From NCBI GenBank assembly GCA_009767595.1, contig VSDK01012766.1:84883-148882 (forward strand): a stretch of DNA of 64,000 nucleotides, given 5' to 3'. Source of the stretch: Symbiodinium kawagutii (Eukaryota > Sar > Dinophyceae > Suessiales > Symbiodiniaceae). How positions within the stretch are numbered: position 1 is the first letter of the stretch; each line of letters opens with the position of its first letter. The position numbers and the translations under genes are program-made. The notes under the pieces are model-generated. The model did no database searches, was not told where the DNA came from, and saw nothing but the letters and a program-made list of their open reading frames with translations. Shown here piece after piece: positions 32,219 to 44,016 of this stretch.

Positions 32219-34325
32219 ATCTTGTCTTCTCAGAACAAAAATTTACCGTTCACCCGGGGTAAAAGGCAATCGACCATGTCTAGGAGTGAAGCATATCGTT
32301 CGATGTCAAATTTGTCAATCACTCACTCGCCAACATCCAACAAACATCTTCATTGACTCGCACCTTCAAAACAAAGTAATCCTCAAATAAATATCCATAA
32401 GAATAGGATCAGCAGGTTCTTTCCTTTTTCAGCTTGTCTTTCTACTACAAATCTAACCATTTTTTGCACAATTGCCAGGCAATTTGTGGACAACAGGAAC
32501 AAGAGCAAGAGGAGCCCTATACAGTTTCCAGATTTTCAAGACAAGCTCCACACTCGATGTCTCTGCCAGGCCTTTTCTTCTCGGTTTGGAACTTCTGGAG
32601 AATATGCAGCAGTTGTCCAAAGAAGAAGCCACCTGAAATCTTAACATCATGAAATGTCCATTTTCTTCCATGTATAGATTTGGAAGTGTGTTCGACCGTC
32701 TACTCCAACAAGTTTTCAAGGGTGGCGATGCAAACCCATCGGTATGATCAGGCCATACCCATATCAGGCGACGAATCCTGGGGACTTGTGGGGCCTCTCA
32801 ATCCTGACTTCACGATATTTCAAGCATTTACTCACCCAAAATTCAACCTCTCTTGATGCTCCAACAATGTCATGGATGTCTTTTCTACATACTTCTATAT
32901 CAACTAGCTGCAAAAAGGAGATCAAGAACATGATGGGTTCTTGACGACCCTACAATTCCAGCCAAGATGCTGAGCTCCACATATATCGCTTGTCTCGTTT
33001 GTTGTTTGCAAGGGGGCCGACATGGCACCAACAAGACGTTCTTACTTTGCTTAAAGCCGTGTTGGAATAGAACAAGACATGACAAGACACGATTGCAGCC
33101 AGCGCAAATCATGTAACGTGACACGTCTGCGATGAAGCTATCGCATGGTAACGTGGCCAGCAGCTCTGCGAGTGTCTCTGTGACCCTGAGTTTTAGCTAT
33201 GTTTTGAGGCCTTGAGGCTTAGGTTTTGCGGCAATGATTTCAGTTTCTGCACCGAACAATGTGCTGTACCGTCATGTTTTTCTTCATATCAGCTATGCCG
33301 GTCACAGCAATGTTTTTCAGAGTTCAGTCAGATGCATCGAGGTTCTCGCTCATCACCTTGCGCAAAATTGCACATTTCTCGGCCCAAGGTGGGAAATCAG
33401 ACAATTCCTCCAAGAAAGAGCATGTCCTTGGAGCAAAAACAATGCAAGGCTGGCTGCAAAGCTCAAGTCTGAAGAGTCACATCCTCATCTTCAAAGCTCA
33501 GTCTTAAAGATAGCCATGTTTCTTCATAAAGAATAGCCGCGCAACTCCAGGAACCGGCATCTGCCACGCAAGCATCACCTGAGTGCCAAAATTGTCACAT
33601 TTGAACCCAGCGATTCCACCAAGCGCACTAAGACTGAAACACTGGCTTCATCTTGTGTCTGAATCGCGTGCGGCACATTGACCTGGCAGACTCACAGTGG
33701 CTTCAAGTAACATTTCTTTGTCACATAAATTGCATGACATCAGAAAGCAGGGTGCTTCTAGGTGGCTTTGTACAAATCGAAGGACCTCAAAACATGTCCT
33801 GCTTCCAGTAGGAGTCCCAATAAAACAGATGGCAACCTAAATTGACATAGATAAGAAAACCATATATTGTCTACTGTCTGCGCTCAGTTCCTCCCAGCGT
33901 GTTGTCTCGTGGCATGTTTCTAAGCGAAGGGTTCAACCTGGGTGTCTGCTTCTGGATGAATTGGGAAGGTGCTGACAACCTGTCACCTGGAAGAACTTCT
34001 TTGTGAAGTCTTCTTTTTAGACACTTGAGGACGTTTCTTGTCCATGTTTTTTCCCGAAATCTGTTGATTCTGTGTGGAAACTTCCTTGTCTTGACAAACC
34101 TTACTTAAGGTGTGTGAAGGAAAAGATTGATAAAAACCAGAACCCACTGACGAAGTAGGGAAAAAAGTCAAGGCAACTGTACAGAACACATGGGAACATT
34201 TTTGCAAAGGGAAATACTATGTGATTTGCACGAACAAGCTGGTCTAATGTCCCTGCAGGTTGATATCTTTAATGGTAGAGGTGACCTGGAGATGGTAAGT
34301 GGTCCTTATGATGCGAACCATGACA

Positions 34326-34490
34326 AGGATGACCAGTTGAGAATATCTCACGATGACAATGATAAGGATGATGACGATGATAATGGTGATGATGACAATG
34401 ATAGTGATCCTATTGATAACAATGGTCTGACCAGTGAAAAAACATGTGGAAGTTTTAATGATGAGACGACGTTGATGATGTTTTACGACC

Positions 34491-34536
<46 letters not shown>

Positions 34537-34700
34537 AGACGAGGAGGNNNNNNNNNNNNNNNNNNNNGACGATGACGATGACGATGACGATGATGGTGGT
34601 GATGACGGAGACGATAACGATGACCATGAAAATGACCATGGTGATGGTGATCATTATTGTCATTATCATCATTATCATCGTGATTATCATTATTATCATT
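34326..34700 (+). repeat. GAT/GAC microsatellite with a small assembly gap
   Basis: Imperfect GATGAC runs, then pure GAC, then 20 N at 34548-34567, then GATGAC and CATTAT runs. The Asp-rich frame of 174 codons across it follows from the repeat. Confidence 0.9.
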
Positions 34701-36316
34701 CAGTTCACCTGTGAACAGTCACATCTTCCAATAAGGATTTGGTGCGAGCGAAACTTTCTCCTTTTTCTTCTGGGAAGAAACGGTTTCCTTTTGGAAACTA
34801 GGTCTTTGGAATCCTTGATTCGGCAACAGTGTGGCGCAAAATCTCTCCTGTGGGAATCTGGGCAGTGGGCATCCTTGTGTTGTCAGCCTGGTTCTTACAG
34901 ACTTTGTCTGCTGAAGACTTTGGTTTTGGAGACATGTCCTTGGGACCCTTCGCAGAACTTTGTGTGTGTGTTTGTGTGGCCATGTGTTTGGAAAACTGTG
35001 CCTTAGCCTTTTGTACCTACTTCCTGAAAAGGTGGGGGTGGTGAACCAGTTGCCCCATCTTGCAATGTTGAAATCACGTCTTTCGGAATTGTGGAAAGGT
35101 TCCAAGGGGAGCAAATCCTCAGTGCTTCCTGGTCAAACTTGGGCACGAAATCACACTTGGGACGCAGGATGCTCTAGAACCTGTTGAAAACATCTTGGAA
35201 TATCTTAGTTTATGTTCTGAATGATATGTTGACCTGAGTTCACAGTTTTGTGCGTATGCTTCCTAGGCCTCTACGCAACTGAAAAGATCGCGTTTTTGCT
35301 GTTGGCAACATGCAGGGAGGGGCTCACTCCCCAGCTGTCAAGCTGTGAAATTAATTGCTCCAAGGAACGGGAAGGTACACCAGTTCACCTGCGGAAACAA
35401 TTCCTTCCATGCCGCGAGCTTGCTGGACATCTGGCTGAACACCTGCAGACTTACAGAGGACTCACAGAGGACTCACAGGACTTAGAGGAAGTTTTGAGAT
35501 GCAAAGACACAAACGCATCAGAGTCTATCAGAGTGAATAGACGTGAATAGACCAACATCCGGATTCAGAACCAGAATGTCAAACCCACATTAATACTCCG
35601 ATAGGCACCTGCATCGGGTTCGAGCACATCCGCAGAGAACACTCGGTCTGCATACTCACTGCCTTGAAGAAAAAGATCTGCAAATCAAATTCAAAGTCTG
35701 TGTGAGATCATCCATCAGATTCTATCAGATTCAATTCGTGAAGGAAGTTATGCTTCGATGCTCAAATGCAGCACCCTGCGCACCCTGTGCCTCCGAATTC
35801 TGGCCTCTCATAGAGAGACTCTGTGGAGGAGGGCGCAATTGTAACGATTTTCTTGGAGCCATGGAGCATCCAAAGCCTTGGTCACTGTGAAATTCTGTGC
35901 CATGGAGAGTGTAGACATATGTTTAACTGTAACCTGTAACCAACATGTTATCCATGTTAAATATAAAAATCTGGAGAAGACTCCTCAACTGCAACCAGTG
36001 TTTCTTTTTCTCGAAGAGACTGATCTTCAAACGGTTCACAGGTTCCATGAGTGGTACTTTAAGTCTTGCTGTGAGGACTGAAAATAACCTGCCATTTAAG
36101 GGCATACCCAAAGATCATGGAGCACGGCTCAATCCATCCACCTGACAAAGGTTTGGATGATTCTCATGAGTTTGCCCACTATATGACTGTATGACATTTT
36201 CAACCAGAAGATGTTCAGTGGGCAGCACTCATTCCTTTGCAAGATCTGGTCGCCGCACGTGAGAGCAAAGATCCAAAACACATGGAAAAGCATCAACAAA
36301 ACCACACGACTCATCA

Positions 36317-36327
36317 TGATGATGATT

Positions 36328-36389
<62 letters not shown>

Positions 36390-36462
36390 GCTGATGGTGG
36401 TGCTGATGGTGGTGCTGATGGTGGTGCTGATGGTGGTGCTGATGGTGCTGATGGAGAGGATT
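36317..36462 (+). repeat. GAT run followed by a 12-bp GATGGTGGTGCT repeat
   Basis: About 18 GAT units pass into GGT units and then five to six copies of a 12-bp unit. All frames stay open. Confidence 0.95.
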
Positions 36463-36792
36463 CATGAGGATATAATGATAAAGCGATGACAATGATCACA
36501 ACAATGAGGATGCTGACAGCGATCTTTAGAAATAAAAAGGAAACATTGGCATACAGAAGTAGAACTCGCAAAGCTGGAAATATGCCTCCCAACATTTGGA
36601 TAGTTAGACTGATTGGATACAGACATGTCGAAGAGACATAGACGCTGAGGAAGCCAAAAAAAATCAATATCAAAATCCCTCCAAAGCAGCATCTTTTTCC
36701 GCCTTTTGTATCCTTGTTGTCAGTCACTTTGTTCCCCAAAATCGAACTATGCCAAACTTGTGCTCTTTCATACCTCTGTCCCAAGACTTTAC

Positions 36793-36871
36793 CAAGAAGC
36801 AGATTGTCGTTGAAAGGGCCATGCTGATGCAGTGGAATGGCTCTCGAACCAGCAGGAGCGACGAACAGAAC
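36793..36871 (-). CDS. candidate metal-site exon of the JmjC/cupin-like gene
   Basis: Between GTCGCCAAG and the donor G|GTAAAG the minus frame reads VLFVAPAGSRAIPLHQHGPF and then NDNLLL. The pattern of small residues, PLH-x-H-G and a hydrophobic stretch resembles the first metal-binding strand of cupin_8/JmjC proteins, which often read H-x-D but sometimes H-x-H-G. It starts in phase 0, matching the end of the 39.6-kb exon. A plus-strand frame over the same bases is also smooth, so the call is tentative. The intron would be about 2.7 kb. Confidence 0.3.
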
Positions 36872-37559
36872 CTTGGCGACAGTGGTGCTTTCAGCACGAA
36901 CCGGATTTTCGGGTGGCAATCAAGAACTGGACCCATTCTACAAAGGTAATAGCGCCTTGCATGATGTGTTAACAAAAACAAACGCTTTTTTATCATGCAT
37001 CATTTAGATGATTTCTGTCGATTTTCTACTATATAATTGTTTTAGGGTGTTTTGTCTTTCCTCCAAATGTGCTGATACAGGGTGGCGGCAACGGGGGATG
37101 GAGTTGTACGTTGAATCGTAGCTGATAATCCAAAGTCGTGGATGGCTGTCTTCAGCACATGTATGGGCTGTTTAAAGGGGGGGTGCGTCTTTCCCTCTGC
37201 ATATATTCTTTGCCGTGGCTGGTTTTTGTTCATCTATTCTCTCTCCGCTCAATGTGTCTGTTGATCCAGGGGCAGCATGTTTAGGTCGCAAGTCATGCGA
37301 ACTGCCAAACACTGTCACACTGTGGTTCCAGGTTTAAAATGGCACTGTCACAGTGTGGCTTCGGCTATGCTACTTTGCGTGACTTCTCTATTTCTGTCGA
37401 TGTGGTTCCGCTTGGCATTTTCCATCCCATGTTTTGCAAAGCTCGGACTTCACATGTTGGCTTCCGCCTGGATCTGCGGCTGGAAGTTGCTGAGCTTCGA
37501 AAGCAGGTTCTGCTGCCTGCTGAAGGGTTCTCTTCGACTCCATGGCTTGTTCAGTCTCC

Positions 37560-37630
37560 TCATCATCATCGTCATTATCATTATCATCATCACCACCATC
37601 ATCATCATCATCATCATCATTGTCGTCATC
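37560..37630 (+). repeat. ATC trinucleotide microsatellite
   Basis: CATCAT and CACCAT units with TCGTCATTA interruptions. Confidence 0.95.
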
Positions 37631-37984
37631 ATTGCAGGCAGCGGCATCAGCAGCTGCAGTGGCCAACATCATCCACCTGATATGTCAGCTGTTCATCAGC
37701 TTTTCATGGGCTTCAAGTTGAAATGTGGTACCAAAAGAATGTCCCTGTAGTGCCATTGACGTTACCTGCTTCGAAGGGCTAGCATTTCGAAGTCGAACTG
37801 ACTCTTGTTCAAGAGAGCTGAGGTTTGCCTCTGTTTATGCTTATGCTTATGTTGCCTATTCTTGTGCCTTTGCTTCTGCTTATTTTTTTCTGCTTATTTG
37901 CTCTGCTTGGACTCCAGCCCTGTGAATCTCGCTTCTTTGTGGCTGCTCTGATTTAAATGGAACTCAGTGGAACTCCAAACACAA

Positions 37985-38100
37985 ACAAATTAAATAAATA
38001 AGTAAATAAATAGATACATGAATATATGAAGAAGTGAACAAATGAATAAACAAATAAATTAATTAATTAATTAATTAAATAATTAATTAATCAATAATTG
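37985..38100 (+). repeat. AATA/ATTA tetranucleotide tract
   Basis: AAATAAAT units turning into ATTAATTA. Very AT-rich. Confidence 0.9.
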
Positions 38101-38766
38101 TATAGAGCAACTATGGTATGAAGAAACTATGGTATGTTTTAAACTTTAAAGATTTAAATTCATCATAGATATTTGAAAAATGAATATTGTATAAAAGTAC
38201 CACAGTCAAAATTGATTCATGCCTATAATATGGTATATTGTATAATGAAATCATGGATTCTGTCGCTTTCAACTGCTGCTTAGAGGCTGGATTCATCGCT
38301 GCAAACTTTGGCGGGTCTTCGCGCCCGGCAGCTGCCTTACTTCGATGTAGGGACTGAACTGGTGGCATGGCAAGGATCTCAATGCCCACGAAGCAATGTC
38401 CAAATGCGAGGTTCTTAGAATAGGGAACCTTCAAAAATGGCTAGTTAATTAGTGTAAATGTAAATGACTTATAAAAGATGATTTGCGGTACAGTACCCCT
38501 ATTTTGAGAAAACACCAAATACCAGGAGCATTGAAGAGAACATTATAGAACCTTACAGAACAGCACCACCAGACTCTGCAGATACGCTCTTGGAGAAATA
38601 CCAGAGACAGAGAGAGGCAAGGCTACGAATTCGGAATCGAGAGGATGCTCACATGGGTTCAACCTTCCTCGTCCTGTCAAGCCTTGACCAAGTGGGTGAC
38701 TAGTTAAAAAAACCGGAACATCATGCGTCCAAATGTACCCTCAGTGAAGTGGGACAGAAGTGAGAG

Positions 38767-38834
38767 GTACGTATGAGGAAAGTGATGGAAAGTGATGGAA
38801 AGTCATGGAAAGTGATGGAAAGTGACGGAAAGTA
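38767..38834 (+). repeat. 10-bp tandem repeat (GATGGAAAGT)
   Basis: Six copies with single-base changes in three. Confidence 0.95.
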
Positions 38835-39269
38835 GGGATGTGAAAGGCGTGCCGAAGAGACAAAAGGTCCCCAAAGCATCCTGAGATACAAAAGCAAGAT
38901 CAACCTGCAGCTTGGGTTGGAGACAGAAGCATCATGTAGCCCACATAGATTGTGTCAGTTGTAGCTAAGAACCCCAAACCATGTAAGTTACAGTCCACAG
39001 TAAGCCTGCTAAATGATGGCAGCGTTGGTCCACTAATATGTAAGTGGAATCCAAGAGGCAGGTTTCTCTTCAAAGAGTGAAAGATCAATCTTTCGCAAAA
39101 GAAAGGTAAAGCATGCATCCCAACGCACCCAAAGTGCAGGAGACAAGCGCAAGACAAACCAGATGCAACTGGATAAAATTGGAATGCAATTTTGAGATTG
39201 GGGGTCAGCACACTCAAAGAATCAATCAGTGGGGTCCCTGTATGCATGCTTACTCCTTCTATGACAGAA

Positions 39270-39322
39270 CTCAAGTAGGTTTGTTTGTAACTCAAGTAGG
39301 TTTGTAACTCAAGTAGGTTTGT
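39270..39322 (+). repeat. 17-bp tandem repeat (AACTCAAGTAGGTTTGT)
   Basis: Three copies, the first followed by a short insertion. Confidence 0.9.
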
Positions 39323-39570
39323 GCCAGCTCTTGTCAAGAATGGTATGAAAAAGAGTTCCATGCACGTCGCAAACTCATAGCGGCAATTGAGTTCAATGTT
39401 AAACTGGTTAAGCCATGTGAATTGCACAAGTCCTGAAGATAATTGCCAGGTCAACCACGCTCCCGATCAGTCCGAGTCGCAAACTCGATCAATCTTTGCA
39501 AAACAGCCTTCCCTTCACGTAGCAAGTCACTGCAATGATGTTTATCTATGTGTTGCGCACTGAGCATGAC

Positions 39571-40170
39571 CGGAAAGATATAGTCCGCGATGTTTCCAGC
39601 GTAAAGACGGCCACCAGTCACTTCCCTGGCAGAAGAAATGACATGCTGATCGCTTTCCAATCTCGTCACATACTCTTCCAATGTCGTGGATGCATGCATC
39701 GCATTCAAGATATCTTCGGTACTTTTGTTGTAGGCCTTTAGCAAACGTGAGTCCAAAAATACTCTCCTCATCCATGACGGAATAGCCCTCAAGCCAGCTG
39801 AATAGCGACGGTCGAAAGAGACTGGCATATCTCCACATCTAAGTGACAGGTTTTTTGGATCCCACTGGAGCTCTGGCAGAATGTCAGTCAAAATGACTGG
39901 TCTTCGTCCTTTGACGTAAATTTCTTTGAATTCGGGAGAACTCAAGGAAGACAAAGGTCGTCTGTCTATGCTTGGCCAACTTCGAGAGGAAAAATTGTAG
40001 AGCTCATATCCAAGGAATGGGTGCTGGTACGCACGTCGCAAGCGCACGTCCACTCCCAACCTGCGCCAAATGACGTTCACAGCTTGTTGTAGCCTCCAAG
40101 GTCCAGCTTCGCTTCCAAAAAAACTGCCAACTGCAACAGAAATCGCTATAAAAATTGCAGCGAACTTCAT
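39571..40170 (-). CDS. secreted or lumenal JmjC/cupin-like protein, first exon
   Basis: The frame starts with a clear signal peptide (KFAAIFIAISVAVGSFFGS), so the protein enters the secretory route. Residues about 80-110 (FKEIYVKGRRPVILTDILPE ... W) match the opening of cupin_8/JmjC-type domains, where this strand precedes the GD motif seen next as CGDMPVSF. The later LYAGNIADYIFP fits the strand before the metal site. The exon is taken to end at CCG|GTCATG in phase 0. The frame stays open to 39451 but loses resemblance after that point. The metal ligands must lie in a later exon; a candidate is at 36.8 kb. JmjC/cupin_8 proteins are Fe(II)- and 2-oxoglutarate-dependent oxygenases, but with the ligands unproven the activity is an inference. 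Confidence 0.6.
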
Positions 40171-41777
40171 GGTTTCTATATGTTTCTCTTCCGGAAAAGG
40201 CTCCTATGTCTTGAAATATCTATGTACAGGATCACACTTCCAGCCTGCTTTGGGCTGCTTTGGTGACTGGTAACAGCTTTTGAGCAGAAATTGGAAGCCA
40301 CATCAACGCACGCACCGCTTACAAAGTTTCAACGTGCTTTGATCTCTTTGCCTTCTCGATGCTTTTTAGAATGACTCCCGGTGAAACTGGCAGCATCAAA
40401 AATTGTAGAATGTTGGCCTGGCCAATTTGATATTGCTTTACCAGCCGCCAATTTCACGTGCTGATTTAGTTGGCCTTGAAGGTGCTAAGGGCTTCTGTTC
40501 AATATGAGCTCGCTTGCTCTCTAAATATGCTGCATTTACTTTGAATAAAAGGCCTTCATTCTGACAACAGAACTCGCAGATACTCTCTGTCTCCAATAAA
40601 TCTGATTTTTGAAACCAGAGAAGTTGAAGCTGCGCATTGACTCTACACTTCATACAGCACTGTGGTGGCACAAGTGCACTGGCTCAGCAACCATGAAGGT
40701 ACAGTTTGGTCCAGACCTGTTGAGGACAGTCATCGGCCTTAAAGACCCTTGGGAAGGAAGAGACACTGTCTACATCATGACAAGGCACTGACTACAGTAG
40801 CTGTGAAGAGCACTGTGTGAAGCCTTTCCCGAACCAAGACCTGAAAAAACACACCGCTTCCGTATAGCGTTGTGCAAAGCTCCTTGCATTGCCCGTGCCT
40901 GAGAACCAGAACCACCTTTTGGAGAAATGCTCTGATGCAAGAAGATCCAGAGAGTCTCAGAGACTCAGTCTCTGCCAATCGCTGAATGATGGCACAAAGA
41001 GCGGTGGCTGAAGGATTGCAGACTTGGCCATGGAATCAGAGATACAGGAACAGCATTTTATAGAGAAGTATATACATTTTTTTTCACACTAAAGTGAGGG
41101 ACTTCCTTTACTCTATTGAATCTGGCATGCTCTTGGAATATGTTCGATTCATTGTTTCATGTCACTACAAATCGAGGGCCGACTTTCTGGGAAATGTGGA
41201 AATGCGGGAACGTTCTGTACAAGAACACAAAAACTAGCAACCAGATTAAGACTTTTTAGGCAATGGACGGTGTACTGCATGATGAATGCGCGATAGCTAC
41301 TTATTTCCTGTGTGCATCGCCCTCCGATGTCTGTGCATATTTTGCACCGGTGTCTATTTGCCATGATATGAGCCATGTTCATCAATGATATCACCTGACT
41401 TCAAATGATCGCACCTTCTTCCTCTACATGGTTGTTCTCATAGCTTCATTCGTGTTCTCTAGAACGTATTGCTTCTGTCATACAAGAAAGGGACGATGTT
41501 TAAATCAGGAATGCTTCTTAAAGCGTACTATCGTCATTTATTTTTTGGGGGGGGAGGTACTCCTGCCTGGTCACGATGTGCTGCTGCACGAATGAAACAA
41601 CCACAAACGCCAGCCTGGGGAAAACTACGCCCAGGGCCAGAGCAGCAACATGCATACCAAGAGTTGCTTGACCCGAAAGACATACCACAGCCTCTATCTC
41701 TTTCCATTTCCTCTTTGGAAGTCCAAAAGTGTTTGATATCGGATGAAGACTCTTGGATATGCTCAAGGAGTTTCCTT

Positions 41778-41920
41778 AAGGAGGACCCAAGCAGGACCCA
41801 AGGACGACCCAAGGACGACCCAAGGAGGACCTAAGGAGGACCTAAGGAGGACCCAAGGAGGACCTAAGGAGGACCCAAGGAGGACCCAACGAGGACCCAA
41901 GGAGGACCGGTGGAGGACGG
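41778..41920 (+). repeat. 11-bp tandem repeat (GAGGACCCAAG)
   Basis: About twelve copies with C/T and G/C variants. Because 11 is not a multiple of 3, all frames give an 11-residue repeat (for example GPKEDPRRTQ on plus). Confidence 0.95.
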
Positions 41921-42434
41921 GAGTGAAGAATTTCATCTCCCAAAGGCACTGTGACAAACCATGAATGAAGCCGAAGTTCTGGCGGCCACGGAGACATGCA
42001 GAAACTCACCTTACAAAGGAAGAACAAAAGAACAAGAAGGAAATCTTCAAATGTTTCAGATTAGAATGTTTTAGTTCAAAAGATTCGCAAAAAAACTGTT
42101 TTTGAAAGAGATTTGATTGTCTGAGGCAGTCACCCTTGCCACAGTACCGGCAAGAGAACAAATACATTTACATCAAACACTATTCCTGTGGGTTTCAGTT
42201 TTATCTCCCGTAAAAAAAAAACAGAAGAGAGCCCACGTAGCTGGTTGAAACCGTGCGACGCACACTTTTCCTTTTGTCTTCATCTTGCGAGTTGGTGCAG
42301 CATGCCACGATATTCTATGCATGCCTCTGATTTTTGATTCGCATGCTGCCACTGCTTCAGCCTCGAACAGGAAGAATCGATTGAAACGGAGCTGTACTCG
42401 CGGCGTCGCTCACTTCTTCTGGACAGCATCCACT

Positions 42435-42641
42435 TCAGGTCCACCAGGAAGGGACGGTCCTTACATCGATCATCTTGGGGAAAAACTCTGATCTGTCCTG
42501 CCATCCTGGAAGCGTCCTGACCTCACCATGGAAACCTTTAAACAGAGAAACCCCACGAACCTTCAAGAAAACTGACTGATCCTTTGGCCTCCGAAAGCCA
42601 ACCTCCCGAGCTTTTTCCTTGACTAGTTCCAGGTGTTCCAA
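42435..42641 (-). CDS. possible exon, unassigned
   Basis: The minus frame begins EHLELVKEKAREVGFRRPKD and goes on through VFLKVRGVSLFKGFHG, where ATG|GTGAGGT is a very good donor. The first 40 residues look like protein. The residues after the donor are probably intron. A second open frame overlaps from 42504. No family recognised. Confidence 0.3.
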   Translation of the reverse strand: MEHLELVKEKAREVGFRRPKDQSVFLKVRGVSLFKGFHGEVRTLPGWQDRSEFFPKMIDVRTVPSWWT

Positions 42642-43074
42642 AAAAATCCAAGAATCAGAAAAGTTTTTGAAAAGATTTCATTTAATTTATGGAATTCATC
42701 TGTTTAATTCATTTAAAGTTTTGATGTTTTGAATGCCACCCGTCTTCGCACTGGGTAGTCTTGCGAAAGGACTCGCAAGTTCAACAGGTTGTTGGTCATG
42801 TTTTGTCATAATTTGAATGATTTGGCTTTCTGACATGTTCAGAAAGCAAGTTTCAACCCTTCGCAAATTTCAACCCTTTCCAATTCTGCTGCCATCCTTC
42901 ACCTCTTTGAGTTTCCCACGCAAATAGAAAAAGTCGGGGTTGAATCGGTCGCGGAAGAGACGAGCTTGTCGCCGCCTCACGAGCCATGGTCCCTCTGGTG
43001 GTCATGACATCATCTTCCTGTGAAACCTTGGAGGTTTTGGAAGATACATAGAATGCACACATATGCTCATTACA

Positions 43075-43345
43075 TATTTGCATACATTAACTACATAGAT
43101 CATTCACATGCGTTTCACATTCCATCCATACATTATGATACATACTATAGAGGAATCCAGAATGCAACCCATTCAATTGCATAACATCATACTCATGATG
43201 GTATAGTTCATGCCATAGACACATATCAAAAGAAATCATTGCATGATGTTATATCAATACAGCATGCATACATCCGTGCACATATACACACATACATACA
43301 TGATCATACATGCATATATACAGAGACACGTGCACTAAAAAACAG
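43075..43345 (+). repeat. degenerate CATA-rich tract
   Basis: ACATACAT and CATGCATA strings mixed with unique sequence. Confidence 0.7.
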
Positions 43346-43791
43346 GAAAACAAACATGACATACATTGCAGACATGCAGTCATACCCCGGTCGTCACAGC
43401 ACAAACGTGACACTGCAATGTCAATAGACAACTTTCTTGAGGCTTTTACATTCATTATATAAAGGGAGTGAACCATCGTCAAGTCGGACTGTAAGCCCTT
43501 GCATCCAGCACAGTGTTGGGGTGGGACGAAGAGCATGGTCACGTTTGGAATGTTTTTGAAGGTTCTAAACTGCGATGCTGTTTGTGTTTGCTTTAATAGT
43601 CAAGAGGGAAGCACGCTACAGCGTGTTAGCCATAAGGAGGACAGCATTCTTGAACTTCGCCCCCTGCCCGTACCATCAGCATGTTCACAACTACAAAGAC
43701 CTAAAACGAGTGAAACCTTAGGCGTACGGCCATAGGCACATCTTACCAGCCGGCTCTCAGTACTTCTTGACCACGAAGATGAAAGACGAAA

Positions 43792-44016
43792 CTAATTTAG
43801 TTTCAAATTGGCAGTCAAGGATAAACCGGGCGAAGGGTTGTTCATTGAAAACAAGTGATTGTCGGCTGCAGTCTGTGCGAACCAATTCTTTTCCTGTTGG
43901 TGCGTAAACTTGTCTTGGCTGGTGCGAATTTCATTGTATATGTAGCGAAGTGTCGAATCAATCCATTTGGTTCTGGGTCTGCCCTTTTCTGCAAAAAAAT
44001 AAATGGCCCCAGTCAA
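43792..44016 (-). mobile_element. non-LTR retrotransposon relic (C-terminal region)
   Basis: The minus frame contains EKGRPRTKWIDSTLRYIYNE, then WFAQTAADNH. The signature GRP-x-x-x-W-x-D followed some 25 residues later by a W-x-x-x-A-x-D/N segment is typical of the tail of LINE-type reverse transcriptase proteins (RTE/Jockey-like). A TTTTTTTGCAG just upstream looks like a splice acceptor, so use as a host exon is possible. No reverse transcriptase core motif was found nearby, so only a 5'-truncated piece seems to remain. Confidence 0.5.

Larger units (their letters stand above)
32219..36792. other. long stretch without a firm gene
   Basis: Minus-strand frames at 32453-32719 and plus-strand frames at 33212-33536, 34572-35044 and 35248-35550 are open, but they carry no motif I know. 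It contains the GAY repeat with a gap at 34326-34700 and a GAT/GGT repeat at 36317-36462. Confidence 0.4.
36872..39570. other. probable intron of the JmjC-like gene, repeat-rich
   Basis: It holds an ATC microsatellite (37560-37630), an AATA/ATTA tract (37985-38100) and a 10-bp repeat (38767-38834). One minus-strand frame near 38270-38425 (containing CFVGIEILAMPPVQSLHRSK) reads like protein and could be another exon; I do not recognise it. Confidence 0.35.
40171..43791. other. stretch with only weak coding signals
   Basis: Minus-strand frames at 40438-40560 and 42280-42641 are the best. The rest shows short overlapping frames, an 11-bp repeat at 41778-41920 and CATA-type low complexity from 43075. 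Confidence 0.4.

Noticed and set aside
34190..34714. Asp-rich 174-codon frame
   Set aside because: Same cause: a GAT/GAC microsatellite with an N gap.
37339..37680. His-rich 113-codon frame
   Set aside because: The His run comes from the ATC/CAC microsatellite.
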